Positions 55,798 through 64,000 of a DNA stretch of 64,000 nucleotides are shown piece by piece. The notes under the pieces are model-generated. The model searched no databases and was not told where the DNA came from. It worked only from the letters and a program-made list of their open reading frames with translations. This stretch comes from JAJFUI01 sp039698035 (GTDB taxonomy: Bacteria > Planctomycetota > Planctomycetia > Pirellulales > Thermoguttaceae), in the NCBI GenBank assembly GCA_039698035.1, contig JBDKSW010000011.1:186001-250000 (forward strand), read 5' to 3'. The translations under genes and the position numbers were made by a program. Positions within the stretch are counted from its first letter, which is position 1. Each line of letters opens with the position of its first letter.

Positions 55798-57731
55798 TGG
55801 ACCCACTGCTCTCGACCATCCATGCGCCGGCCGACCTGAAGCGTCTCTCCGACGCGCAGATGGCGCAACTGGCAGGCGAGATGCGGGAAGCGCTTTGCCG
55901 GTTGGCCGAGACGCGGACGGCCCATTTCGCCTCGAACATGGGCGTGGTCGAGCTGACGCTAGCGCTGCACACGACGTTCGATTTCAGTCAAGACCGCTTG
56001 GTCTGGGACATCGGCCATCAGGTCTACCCTCACAAGCTGGTCACCGGCCGCTACGAGCGTTTCCAGACGATGCGCAGCAAGGGCGGCCTGATGGGCTACC
56101 CCAATCCGGCCGAAAGCGATTACGACCTATTCATGACCGGGCACGCCGGCATGAGCGTCGGCACGGCCTTGGGCCTCAAATGCGGCGACGATCTGCTGCG
56201 GCCTCAAGAAAACCGCCGGGTCGTGGCGGTCGTCGGCGATGGCGCCTTCCCGTGCGGCCCCATCTTCGAGGCCATGAACAATGCCGGCGGCTTGAAGAAG
56301 AATCTGATCGTCATCTTGAACGACAACAAGATGTCGATCTGTCCTCGCGTGGGGGGATTGGCCAACACGCTCGATCGGCTGCGAATGGCCAATTTCTACA
56401 CTGGCCTGAAGCTGGAAGTGCAGCGATTGCTGAACCGTGTTCCCGTCATTGGCGACCCAGTCGAGCGGTTCATCACCCAGGTCAAGGACGCCGTGAAGGC
56501 CGGCCTGCTGGGCGGGATGTTTTTCCAAGAGATCGGATTCCGCTACATCGGACCGGTCGATGGCCACAACATCCGCCAATTACAGAAGTATCTGGGCATG
56601 GTCCGCCAACTCGAAGGACCGATTCTGCTGCACGTCGTGACGGAGAAGGGCCACGGATTTCTTCCGGCCGTCAAGGACCCGACCACGTTCCATTCGCCCG
56701 CGCCGTTCCAACGCGAGAACGGCTCGTTCGTGCCGGTCAAACGGGCGGCCAGCAGGCCACCTTACACCCAGGTGGTGCGCGACGCTGTGCTGGCCGAAAT
56801 GCGGACCAACAACAAGGTGCTCGCCATTACGGCCGCCATGTGTCAGGGCAATATGCTCGAACCCGTTCGGAGCGAGTTCCCCGAGCGGTTTTTCGACGTG
56901 GGCATCTGTGAGTCGCATGCCGTGGGCTTCGCTGCCGGGTTGGCCAAGGCCGGACTGCGACCGATCGTCGATATCTACAGCACGTTCCTGCAACGATGCT
57001 ATGACCAACTGTTCCAAGAGGTGTCGCTCCAGAATTTGCCCGTAACGTTCTTGCTGGATCGGGCCGGCATCGTTGGCCCCGACGGACCGACCCATCACGG
57101 CGTTTTCGACTTGGCCTACCTCCGCCCGCTCCCGAACCTGGTGGTCATGGCCCCCGGCGACTCGCATGATGTGGCCCCCATGATTCAATGGGCCTTGCGT
57201 CACGACGGGCCGGTTGCCATACGTTATCCGAAGACGGCGGCCGAGCCGGTCGAACGCTCCGAGTCCGATGGTCGCCCCGCCGACATCGAGCTTGGCCGGG
57301 CCGAGGTCCTTCGCTGGGGCGCCGACGGAATGCTGATCGCAGGCGGTGCGCTGTTGCCGGCGTGTTTGGCCGCGGCACGCCGGCTGGCCGAGCAAGACCT
57401 CGATTTCGGCGTCATCAACGCACGGTTCGTCAAGCCGCTCGACACGGCGACCATGCTTCGGGCCGTGCGCGAGTGTCCGCTGGTCGTGACGGTCGAGGAA
57501 GGCGTCTTGATGGGCGGTTTCGGCAGCGCCATTCTCGAGGCCGCCTCGGACGCCGGCCTGGACGCAAGCCATGTCCATCGCCTCGGCGTTCCCGACCACT
57601 TCATCGAACACGGTGGCCGCAACGAGTTGCTGGCCGACTTAGGACTCGACGCGGCCGGAATCGCCCGGGCGTGCCGGCAATGGGCGGTCCATCGCCGCGC
57701 AACGGTTGGCCGTCTGGCCGTCAACTTGTGA
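55797..57731 (+). CDS. dxs: 1-deoxy-D-xylulose-5-phosphate synthase, divergent clade
   Basis: A 644-residue thiamine enzyme that makes DXP for the MEP pathway. Catalytic motifs HFASNMG, WDIGHQVYPHK, GDGA, LNDNKMSI, YIGPVDGH and ESHAV are kept. The usual GHSSTS reads GHAGMS, and the usual EQHAV reads ESHAV, as in what I recall of planctomycete DXS. It overlaps ispA by one base and is followed by nadK, forming an isoprenoid-linked operon. Confidence 0.9.
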   Translation: MDPLLSTIHAPADLKRLSDAQMAQLAGEMREALCRLAETRTAHFASNMGVVELTLALHTTFDFSQDRLVWDIGHQVYPHKLVTGRYERFQTMRSKGGLMGYPNPAESDYDLFMTGHAGMSVGTALGLKCGDDLLRPQENRRVVAVVGDGAFPCGPIFEAMNNAGGLKKNLIVILNDNKMSICPRVGGLANTLDRLRMANFYTGLKLEVQRLLNRVPVIGDPVERFITQVKDAVKAGLLGGMFFQEIGFRYIGPVDGHNIRQLQKYLGMVRQLEGPILLHVVTEKGHGFLPAVKDPTTFHSPAPFQRENGSFVPVKRAASRPPYTQVVRDAVLAEMRTNNKVLAITAAMCQGNMLEPVRSEFPERFFDVGICESHAVGFAAGLAKAGLRPIVDIYSTFLQRCYDQLFQEVSLQNLPVTFLLDRAGIVGPDGPTHHGVFDLAYLRPLPNLVVMAPGDSHDVAPMIQWALRHDGPVAIRYPKTAAEPVERSESDGRPADIELGRAEVLRWGADGMLIAGGALLPACLAAARRLAEQDLDFGVINARFVKPLDTATMLRAVRECPLVVTVEEGVLMGGFGSAILEAASDAGLDASHVHRLGVPDHFIEHGGRNELLADLGLDAAGIARACRQWAVHRRATVGRLAVNL

Positions 57732-57739
57732 TCGTACCG

Positions 57740-58609
57740 ATGAGCACTCAAGGCCCCGCCAGCGAACGTCCGCGTGCCTTTCTGCTAGGAGCCGGCGGTC
57801 GGCCCGAAGTGGCCGTCGCAGCCGAGCGTTTGCGTCCGCTCATCGAGGAGCACGTCCAGATCGTTGCGACCGACTTCACCGGCTCGGCCGACCTTTCCAA
57901 CGTCGAGGCCGACGTGGCAATCGTGCTTGGCGGCGATGGCTCCATCCTGCGTGCGGCGCATCAGATGAACCAGCGGCAAGTGCCCGTGATGGCCGTCAAT
58001 CTGGGGCGGCTCGGTTTCCTGGCCAATATGTCTCCGGCCGAACTGCCGAGTCTGCTTCGGGAGTTCGCCGCCGGCCGGCTGACCGTCGCCGAGCATTTGA
58101 TGTTTGAGTGCACCGTGCGGCGCGGCGACGCGGTTTGCGGCCGGCAACTCGGGCTGAACGAAACGGTTGTTCACGCCGGCCCGCCGTTCTCGCTGATCGA
58201 TGTCGATCTCTACGTTGACGCCGATTTGGTCACCACGTATAGTTGCGACGGCTTGATGGTCGGGACGCCCGTCGGATCCACCGCGCATTGTCTTTCGGCA
58301 GGCGGCCCGATCCTGCGAAAGCACTTGCACGCATTCGTCGTGGTGCCGCTGAATCCTCACACCCTGACGATGCGGCCGGTCGTCGATTCGGCCGACTGTG
58401 TCTACGAGATGGTCGTGGCCCGGCCCAACGATGGGACGGCCGTCGTGGTCGATGGCCGGATGCTCTGCAGCTTGCTGCCCGGCGACCGGGTTCGCGTTCA
58501 GCGGGCCGAACCTCGATTTAAGCTGGTCAACAACCCAGGCCACACGTACTACCGCTCGTTGAGCGAAAAGCTCGGCTGGGGCGGACAGTTGAAACTGAAC
58601 GGCAAGTGA
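57740..58609 (+). CDS. nadK: NAD kinase
   Basis: A 289-residue enzyme that makes NADP. Motifs: GGDGS near residue 63, NETVVHAG near 138, and TPVGSTAH near 174. ATG 57740 is chosen; GTG 57728 overlaps the dxs stop and is an alternative. NADPH is needed by the MEP pathway, which fits the operon. Confidence 0.93.
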   Translation: MSTQGPASERPRAFLLGAGGRPEVAVAAERLRPLIEEHVQIVATDFTGSADLSNVEADVAIVLGGDGSILRAAHQMNQRQVPVMAVNLGRLGFLANMSPAELPSLLREFAAGRLTVAEHLMFECTVRRGDAVCGRQLGLNETVVHAGPPFSLIDVDLYVDADLVTTYSCDGLMVGTPVGSTAHCLSAGGPILRKHLHAFVVVPLNPHTLTMRPVVDSADCVYEMVVARPNDGTAVVVDGRMLCSLLPGDRVRVQRAEPRFKLVNNPGHTYYRSLSEKLGWGGQLKLNGK

Positions 58610-58719
58610 GACGCTTCCAACACTCGGCACGAGGAATTGGAGCGAGTTTCACGTCAACCACGATGACCGGCGTCCCGCGGAGCGTGACGGGCACTTTGCG
58701 GTCGAAAGGATTTTTTCAG

Positions 58720-59616
58720 ATGAAGAGCTTCGTTGGCGGCGCGATGGCCGTTTTCCTTCTGGCGGCGTTCGCATTTGCTGCTTCGCCCAGCGACGCGCTG
58801 AAGTACACGCTTCGCTACAAGTTCCGGCAGGGCGAGACCCTCCGGTGGCAGGTCGAGCACCTGTCGATGGTCCGCGCCTCCGTGACCAAGCACACCCAGG
58901 CCACAGAAACGACGAGCACGTCGCTGAAAGCGTGGCGGGTCACCGACGTTCGGCCCGACGGCGCAGCCACGTTCGAGCACCGCGTTGAATGGGTCGATAT
59001 GCGTCAGAAGCTTTCCGGCCGCGATGAGCTGCACTACGACAGTCGGTTGAAGGCCAAGCCACCGGCCGGTTTCGAGACGGCCGCCAAGTCGGTCGGGGTC
59101 CTGCTGACAACGGTCACCATGGATCCGCGCGGCAAGATCGTCACACGCAAGCGGCATCAAACGAACAAGGTCGATCCGAACGCCGCGAAGGTGCCGGCTC
59201 AGGACGACGGCTGGATGACCATTCCCTTGCCCGAGGAAGCAGTCGCGATCGGCCAGTCATGGTCCATCCCGCAGCAAATCGATATCCCGCTAGAGACCGG
59301 CGGCGTCAAGAAGATCAAGGCCGTGCAGCGGTTCACGCTTGAGGACGTGAAGACGGGGGTGGCCACGATTCGGGTCTCGACCGAGGTGCTCACGCCGATC
59401 ACCGACCCGGCGGTCGAATCGCAACTGGTCCAACGCGAGAGCGCCGGCCGTGTCCGATTCGACATCGACGAAGGCCGCGTGCTGGGTCAGCAAATGGACA
59501 TCGACAAGCACGTCGTTGGCTTCCGCGGCGAAGCCAGCAGCATCCACTACGTCAATCGCTTCTCCGAGCGGCTCGTCAACGAGCCCGCCAAGCCTGGCCC
59601 GCTTCCCAACAACTGA
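58720..59616 (+). CDS. Secreted protein, DUF6263-like
   Basis: A 298-residue protein with a signal peptide (first ~21 residues). AAAGGA precedes ATG 58720 by nine bases. Beta-rich body with YTLRYKFRQGETLRW at the N terminus, resembling DUF6263-type proteins. Function unknown. Confidence 0.65.
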   Translation: MKSFVGGAMAVFLLAAFAFAASPSDALKYTLRYKFRQGETLRWQVEHLSMVRASVTKHTQATETTSTSLKAWRVTDVRPDGAATFEHRVEWVDMRQKLSGRDELHYDSRLKAKPPAGFETAAKSVGVLLTTVTMDPRGKIVTRKRHQTNKVDPNAAKVPAQDDGWMTIPLPEEAVAIGQSWSIPQQIDIPLETGGVKKIKAVQRFTLEDVKTGVATIRVSTEVLTPITDPAVESQLVQRESAGRVRFDIDEGRVLGQQMDIDKHVVGFRGEASSIHYVNRFSERLVNEPAKPGPLPNN

Positions 59617-59729
59617 TCCCTGTGGCATGAGACTCGATTCGAACGCGAGGCGATTCCACGCTCCCACATAGGGACACCTCGGCTGCGATGGTCTGCGTCG
59701 TGCTGGGGCCGGTGCCGTGCGTCGGCGAA

Positions 59730-60245
59730 TTACCGCAACGCTGGGCCGCCGCTGTAGGTCGTCTTGCCGGGCGCGGAAGGAGCCTCGGGAGCAGGCGGGG
59801 CCGGCTCGACCGGCGGCAGCGGTCGAATGGCCGGCTGTGGCTCGGACCTCAACGCCGGCCGCGGCTTTGGCGCAGTCACCGGCCGAGGCACGCTTCTGGT
59901 CACTCCGTTGTCGGCGCAGTCGGACGGCTGTGATCCGATGCAGCCGCGCGATGCGCAGCGACGCCCAGGCACGCCAGCCCGCGCCCAGAACGCCTCGACG
60001 CGTGCCCGATGCTCGCAGTAGCCGGCCCAACTGTTGTCGCAACAACGGCGATAGGGCTCGCAGCATCCGGGTGCGAGGAAATAGCCGGGCGGGGCACAGC
60101 AGGCCTCGCACCCGAGCGCCCACTGGCCGTGAAGGCCGCCGGCCGTTCGGCCATTGCATCCCACGCAGTCCGGTTGCCCTTGGGCGGCGGTTGCGGCCAG
60201 GCCAACCACGATTGCCGCCGCGACGGTCCACGGTGTCCAGCGCAT
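59730..60245 (-). CDS. Secreted Cys-rich protein
   Basis: A 171-residue protein: signal peptide (~22 residues), a ~90-residue segment with 13 cysteines including DCVGC and three CC pairs, then a Pro/Ala-rich tail. GGAGC precedes ATG 60245. No family recognized. Confidence 0.65.
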   Translation of the reverse strand: MRWTPWTVAAAIVVGLAATAAQGQPDCVGCNGRTAGGLHGQWALGCEACCAPPGYFLAPGCCEPYRRCCDNSWAGYCEHRARVEAFWARAGVPGRRCASRGCIGSQPSDCADNGVTRSVPRPVTAPKPRPALRSEPQPAIRPLPPVEPAPPAPEAPSAPGKTTYSGGPALR

Positions 60246-60700
60246 GTCAGGTCGCTCCGAGTTCGAGGTGTTGCCCACCGAATCCAACCCGCACGTTACC
60301 GCCCATTTACCCTGTGCAGGAAAACGGGCTGTGCTTGCGGTGTGGCCGCGCAGTTGCGAAATGGCCAGCAGGTCATTCATCTGTTTTCGGAAACGTTGCT
60401 TGAGACAACTTACAGGAACCTTGGCGTCAGATGGGCAACCACGAGGGCGAGTACCGATCCTGTCGCTGGCGGGGACTTTGCAGCAGCATCCTGGAACTGG
60501 GTCGACCGCGCGAGTGATAGCAGAGCACGTCGGAGTCGCGGGAAAGACACCATCACACTTTACGCAGCTTGCCTGCATTCTTTTTCCGTCAGTTCTTTCT
60601 CAAGTGGGTTTGCCGGCAGACCCGATACGATTGGCGCGGGACTATCGGCTGATCTTGCAGTCGGCGTCGTTTTGTCTTAACCGGAGCAGGGAAGCCCGCC
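60246..60700. other. Divergent intergenic region
   Basis: 455 bases between the Cys-rich gene and the 60701 gene. I see no gene, no clear promoter and no notable repeat. Confidence 0.5.
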
Positions 60701-62287
60701 ATGTGGGTTCAAACGCTTTCAGATTGGGTCATCATGGTGGCCCTCGTCGCGCAGACGGGCGGGCCGGCCCTGACGAAACCCGCGCAGCCGTCGTTGCCAC
60801 AACTGGTTCCGATGCGGCAAGCAACGTTTGCCATTCCCTACCGCATCGATCGTCCCGACGACCGGACGCATCAGCCGGTCGAGGTGCAATTGTTTGTGTC
60901 CGTCGACCGTGGCGTCCGGTGGCAGTTCTACGCCAAAGCGCCGCTGACGCAGCCGAACTTTCCGTTCCGCGCCGGCGGCGACGGCGAATTCTGGTTTGCC
61001 ATTCGGACGGTTGACCGCTCGGGCCAAGCCCGTCCGGCAACGATTCCCGGTCCCGGGTTGCGAGTGCTGGTGGATACGAAGCCGCCGGTCATTCGACTCG
61101 CGGCGCAATCGCGTCCCGACGGCCAGGTCATCGTCCGCTTCGAGCTTGACGAGCAAAATCCAAAGCCGACCGGGCCGACGATTGTCTACCGCTCGGCGGC
61201 GACTGAACCTTGGCAGCCCGTGCCGATCGATCAGCAGACCTTGAACACAACGCCCGGCCACCAGACCGGCGAGGCACTTTTCTGGCCCAAGATGGGCACG
61301 ACGGACCTGTTGATTCGGGCCGACGCCGCCGACGTGGCCAGCAATGTGGCGAGCGCTCAGACTCGGCTGCAACTGGCGCCGGCCAGTCAGCAGCGGCAGG
61401 CGATGAACCCGGCCGCCGGTTTGGAGAAAAGCGCGGGAGTCGACAACAGCCGACTCACCGTCGCGGACAAGCCGGCAGCGAACTTTGGTCCCGGTGAAAC
61501 GAAGGACTCGAAGGGTTCGGTCTCGATCGCCATCAACCCGGCCATCGGCAATCGGTATGCCGGCGACGATCGTGGTACAACGGGTCGGCCCGGACCGCGT
61601 GGGGCCACGTTTCCGGGTTTGCCGCCGGGCGAGCGCCCCCGCTGGGTCAACTCCCGCTTGTTCGAGTTGGAATACGATGTGGACAGCGTGGGGCCCTCGG
61701 GAATCGGTCGTGTGGAACTTTGGGGCACGCAGGATGGCGGGAAGACCTGGCGCAATTACCCAGTCGGCAACAGCCGCCGCAGCCCGCTGCTAGTGAACGT
61801 TGACGCAGAAGGGGTCTATGGATTCCGCGTGGTCGTGGCCAACGGCGCCGGACTGGGGGCCAGGCCGCCCCGGAGCGGCGATCTGCCCGACCTATGGATC
61901 GGCGTCGATTTGACGAAGCCCGCCGCACGGATCGTTTCGGCCCAACAAGGCGCAGATTCCGAGGCCGGTCATCTGATCATTTCCTGGCAGGCCGACGACC
62001 GGATGTTGGCGGCTCGTCCCATCTCGCTGTCGTTCAGCGAGTCGCGATCTGGCCCGTGGCTGCCGATCGGAAGCGGTTTAGAGAACACGGGCCGTTACGC
62101 ATGGCCGATCGACAATCGCATTCCGCCGAAGGTGTTCTTACGGATCGAGGTGCGTGACGAGGCCGGCAACATGGCCGTTCACGAGTTGGCCGACCCCATC
62201 CCGATTGATCAGTCGCGCCCGACGATTCGCATCCGCGACGTGCGGCCGCTGGGCGATTCCGGCGCCCGTTCGACCCTGTGGCGGTGA
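60701..62287 (+). CDS. Secreted protein with Ig-like/beta-sandwich repeats
   Basis: A 528-residue protein. A short hydrophobic N terminus may be a signal. Repeats of V-D-x-x-x-P and D-x-x-G-N/Q type (VDTKPPVIRL, VDLTKPAARI, DEAGN, DQSRPTIRI) indicate several beta-sandwich domains. A disordered linker near residues 225-300 separates two halves. Function unknown. Confidence 0.65.
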   Translation: MWVQTLSDWVIMVALVAQTGGPALTKPAQPSLPQLVPMRQATFAIPYRIDRPDDRTHQPVEVQLFVSVDRGVRWQFYAKAPLTQPNFPFRAGGDGEFWFAIRTVDRSGQARPATIPGPGLRVLVDTKPPVIRLAAQSRPDGQVIVRFELDEQNPKPTGPTIVYRSAATEPWQPVPIDQQTLNTTPGHQTGEALFWPKMGTTDLLIRADAADVASNVASAQTRLQLAPASQQRQAMNPAAGLEKSAGVDNSRLTVADKPAANFGPGETKDSKGSVSIAINPAIGNRYAGDDRGTTGRPGPRGATFPGLPPGERPRWVNSRLFELEYDVDSVGPSGIGRVELWGTQDGGKTWRNYPVGNSRRSPLLVNVDAEGVYGFRVVVANGAGLGARPPRSGDLPDLWIGVDLTKPAARIVSAQQGADSEAGHLIISWQADDRMLAARPISLSFSESRSGPWLPIGSGLENTGRYAWPIDNRIPPKVFLRIEVRDEAGNMAVHELADPIPIDQSRPTIRIRDVRPLGDSGARSTLWR

Positions 62288-62317
62288 TCGACTGTCGCGG
62301 ACCGTCGCAACGACCGC

Positions 62318-63544
62318 TCACGACTGCCTCGCAAGCAGCAGCGTCTGCCGGACAAAATCGAGCGACTGTTTGGCCAGGTAGATGTGTCGCAACTCGGGAT
62401 GCAGGGCGAATGCGACGTGTTTCACCGCGACAGCCTCGTCCGACGCCAGGGCGATGGTGACCGACGGACCGGGAACCGCCGTATGCGTCGAATCGCTGGC
62501 GATCGACGGCGACGGCGCCACGGCCAGCCCGAAATCCGTGCCGAAGCGCGTCCGGCATTCGGCGGCCAGCGCCTCGGCGGGCGAGTCAGGACGGCTCAGC
62601 ACCAGCCCACCGCGATAGACGTCGCTTGATCCGTTGACGCCGGCAAGCCACTCGGCAAGCAACCCGCCCGTCGCGCCGTCGGCCGTGGCCAGCGTCCGGC
62701 CGACCCCGCGCAACAGCCGAACCAGGGCGTCCTGCAACTGGTCATCCCCTTCGCTGTGGACGAGCGAGCCCAGGCAATCGTAAATGGCTGCGGCCGTTGG
62801 CTCGATTGCCGCAACGCATTCGGCCTCGGATGCACCCTCGGCGGCGATTCGCAGCGTGACCGTTGCCTTGCTGGCCGTGATGCCCACGGTCGGTTGCCGA
62901 CCGCGGCGAATCATGTCGGGCAGCATCGACTCGATCTGGCTTTCGCCGGCCCCGAAACAGTGAATCGTTCGACGCAGAACGACGCGGCGGTCGGGCCCGA
63001 CCATGGCAGCGATGACCGGAGCGACCGACTCGCGCCACATTTCCATCATCTCGGCCGGCACGCCAGGCAGGCAGAAGAAGCGACAGCCGCCCTCGGCTGG
63101 CCCATGCGAGCACGGCACTTCGAGGTCGATGCCGGGCGCTGTTCCGTGCGGATTCGGGATGACTCGGCTGCCGGCGGGAAACATGGCCTGGATTTCGTTC
63201 TGCGGCGGCATCTGCCGATGCAACCGCGTGAAGATGTCGCGCACGTGCCGGAGCGCGGCGGCATCCAACTGCAAGGGGCGACCGGTCGCCTCGCCAAGCG
63301 ACTGGCGCGTCAGGTCGTCGGCCGTGGGGCCAAGTCCGCCGGTGACCACAACCAGGTTGGCCCTCGCCATCGCATGGCGAAACACGTTGACGCATGGCTG
63401 CAACTCGTCACCGACGGTCGTGTGATAGAGCGTGCGAACGCCGAGGGCTTCGAGCCGTTGGGCGAGCCACTGCGAGTTCGTGTCGAGCATTTGCCCGCTG
63501 GTGATCTCATCGCCAATCGCGATGATCTCGGCATGAGTGGCCAT
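62318..63544 (-). CDS. cinA: CinA-family protein with degenerate PncC domain
   Basis: A 408-residue protein. The N-terminal MoaB-like/COG1058 domain is intact (IIAIGDEITSGQMLDTNS; VVTGGLGPTADDLT). The C-terminal domain aligns with PncC amidases, but the ESCTGG motif reads DGATGG, and the Tyr and Lys of the catalytic triad are lost (GGLVLSRPDS). It likely lacks nicotinamide-mononucleotide amidase activity. Confidence 0.85.
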   Translation of the reverse strand: MATHAEIIAIGDEITSGQMLDTNSQWLAQRLEALGVRTLYHTTVGDELQPCVNVFRHAMARANLVVVTGGLGPTADDLTRQSLGEATGRPLQLDAAALRHVRDIFTRLHRQMPPQNEIQAMFPAGSRVIPNPHGTAPGIDLEVPCSHGPAEGGCRFFCLPGVPAEMMEMWRESVAPVIAAMVGPDRRVVLRRTIHCFGAGESQIESMLPDMIRRGRQPTVGITASKATVTLRIAAEGASEAECVAAIEPTAAAIYDCLGSLVHSEGDDQLQDALVRLLRGVGRTLATADGATGGLLAEWLAGVNGSSDVYRGGLVLSRPDSPAEALAAECRTRFGTDFGLAVAPSPSIASDSTHTAVPGPSVTIALASDEAVAVKHVAFALHPELRHIYLAKQSLDFVRQTLLLARQS

Positions 63545-63560
63545 CTTGGATGTCCCACGG

Positions 63561-64000
63561 CTATTTCGTGACGAACCGAACTCCCTCGACGTGTTTACCG
63601 ACGGTCACCGACGGGTTTTTCGCATCGACGGGAACACCGCGCAGCGACACCTTCTCGAATAGCACGCCGCGAACGTCGTGCGCCGCGTCCGCGCCGAGGA
63701 GTTGAATGGCATAGTTGCCCGGCGCGCCCTCGAGCGTGATGTTTCTGAACACGACATTGCGAATCAGCCCCGGCGATTTTTTGACCATATACTCGTTGAT
63801 CGTCGGACAAAGGCGGATCAGCTCGGGCTGTCGCTCACCACGGATGCGGACGTTCTCGACGGTGACATCTTCGAGACACATCTCCTCGCCCGGCTCCATT
63901 AGGATAAATGAGCAGGTGAAATGAAATACGTCTAAGTTCCGCAGCGTGATCTGGCTCATTGTGGACGCGCGGCTTTCGTGCCCCAACAAGAACACTCTGG
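63561..64000 (-). CDS. Right-handed beta-helix (GH28/pectate lyase-like) protein, C-terminal part
   Basis: The visible ~146 residues have ITLRNLDV, EDVTVENVRI, RNVVFRNITLEG and RGVLFEKVSLRG coils, as in polygalacturonase-type beta-helices. The frame is open to the right edge, so the 5' end and catalytic region lie outside. Confidence 0.7.
   Translation of the reverse strand, partial: RVFLLGHESRASTMSQITLRNLDVFHFTCSFILMEPGEEMCLEDVTVENVRIRGERQPELIRLCPTINEYMVKKSPGLIRNVVFRNITLEGAPGNYAIQLLGADAAHDVRGVLFEKVSLRGVPVDAKNPSVTVGKHVEGVRFVTK

Noticed and set aside
53614..55806. 730-residue open frame on the minus strand
   Set aside because: It overlaps the chimera gene, ispA and the start of dxs antisense, has no family motif, and the low stop frequency is explained by GC-rich codon usage.
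60154..61014. 286-residue plus-strand frame covering the 60246-60700 gap
   Set aside because: It runs out of frame into the 60701 gene and antisense into the Cys-rich gene; no conserved pattern.

Overview
The window is a GC-rich (about 60% or more) bacterial chromosome segment with dense coding on both strands, no mobile element and no RNA gene that I could see. Gene content and style point to the Planctomycetota, most likely a Pirellulales-type lineage. The clues are many secreted proteins of unknown function, Tat-exported DegT-type aminotransferases next to ceramidase-like proteins, a divergent DXS, a DMG-type Ser/Thr kinase and a von Willebrand/secretin-like chimera. The taxonomic call is an inference from family resemblance, not a computed result.

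Layout. 1-2481 (+): end of rdgB and an OPT transporter. 13937-2587 (-): a housekeeping block nusA - infB - rbfA - degenerate HhH-GPD protein - TPR protein - yebC - small conserved protein - lpdA, preceded by a consensus sigma70 promoter and a long leader. 16426-13938 (-): dnaA, with a near-consensus promoter containing a palindrome, and a nucleoside phosphorylase-family gene. 16926-20014: msrA, a small helical protein, a CHAD protein and tsaD. 20118-28185 (+ mostly): PAP2 phosphatase, Ser/Thr kinase, duplicated DUF3467 protein, HdeD-like protein, clpX, a predicted zincin and ruvA. 30557-28284 (-): a large secreted protein.

38857-30815 (-) is the most unusual region. Six exported proteins are arranged as ceramidase-like / DegT / ceramidase-like / DegT / beta-propeller / TIM-barrel, downstream of a good sigma70 promoter. 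42811-39174 (-): a coiled-coil membrane protein, a small protein, a TatD-like hydrolase and a secreted protein. 43065-50402 (+): polA - coaE - rho - ribH - nusB - ftsY. 50728-54747 (+): a 1339-residue secreted chimera. 54856-58609 (+): isoprenoid genes ispA-like and dxs plus nadK. The right end has secreted proteins, a CinA with a dead PncC domain and the end of a beta-helix protein.

Beyond the genes, three patterns stand out. (1) Short tandem repeats with a strict 7-base period sit in intercistronic spacers just upstream of start codons, several of which lack a Shine-Dalgarno sequence (rbfA, coaE, ftsY, TPR gene, TatD gene). (2) Well-formed sigma70 promoters (TTGACN, 16-17 base spacers) are followed by structured leaders. 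(3) Catalytic residues are lost in proteins that keep their fold (HhH-GPD glycosylase-like, CinA/PncC, VWA MIDAS, ceramidase-like).
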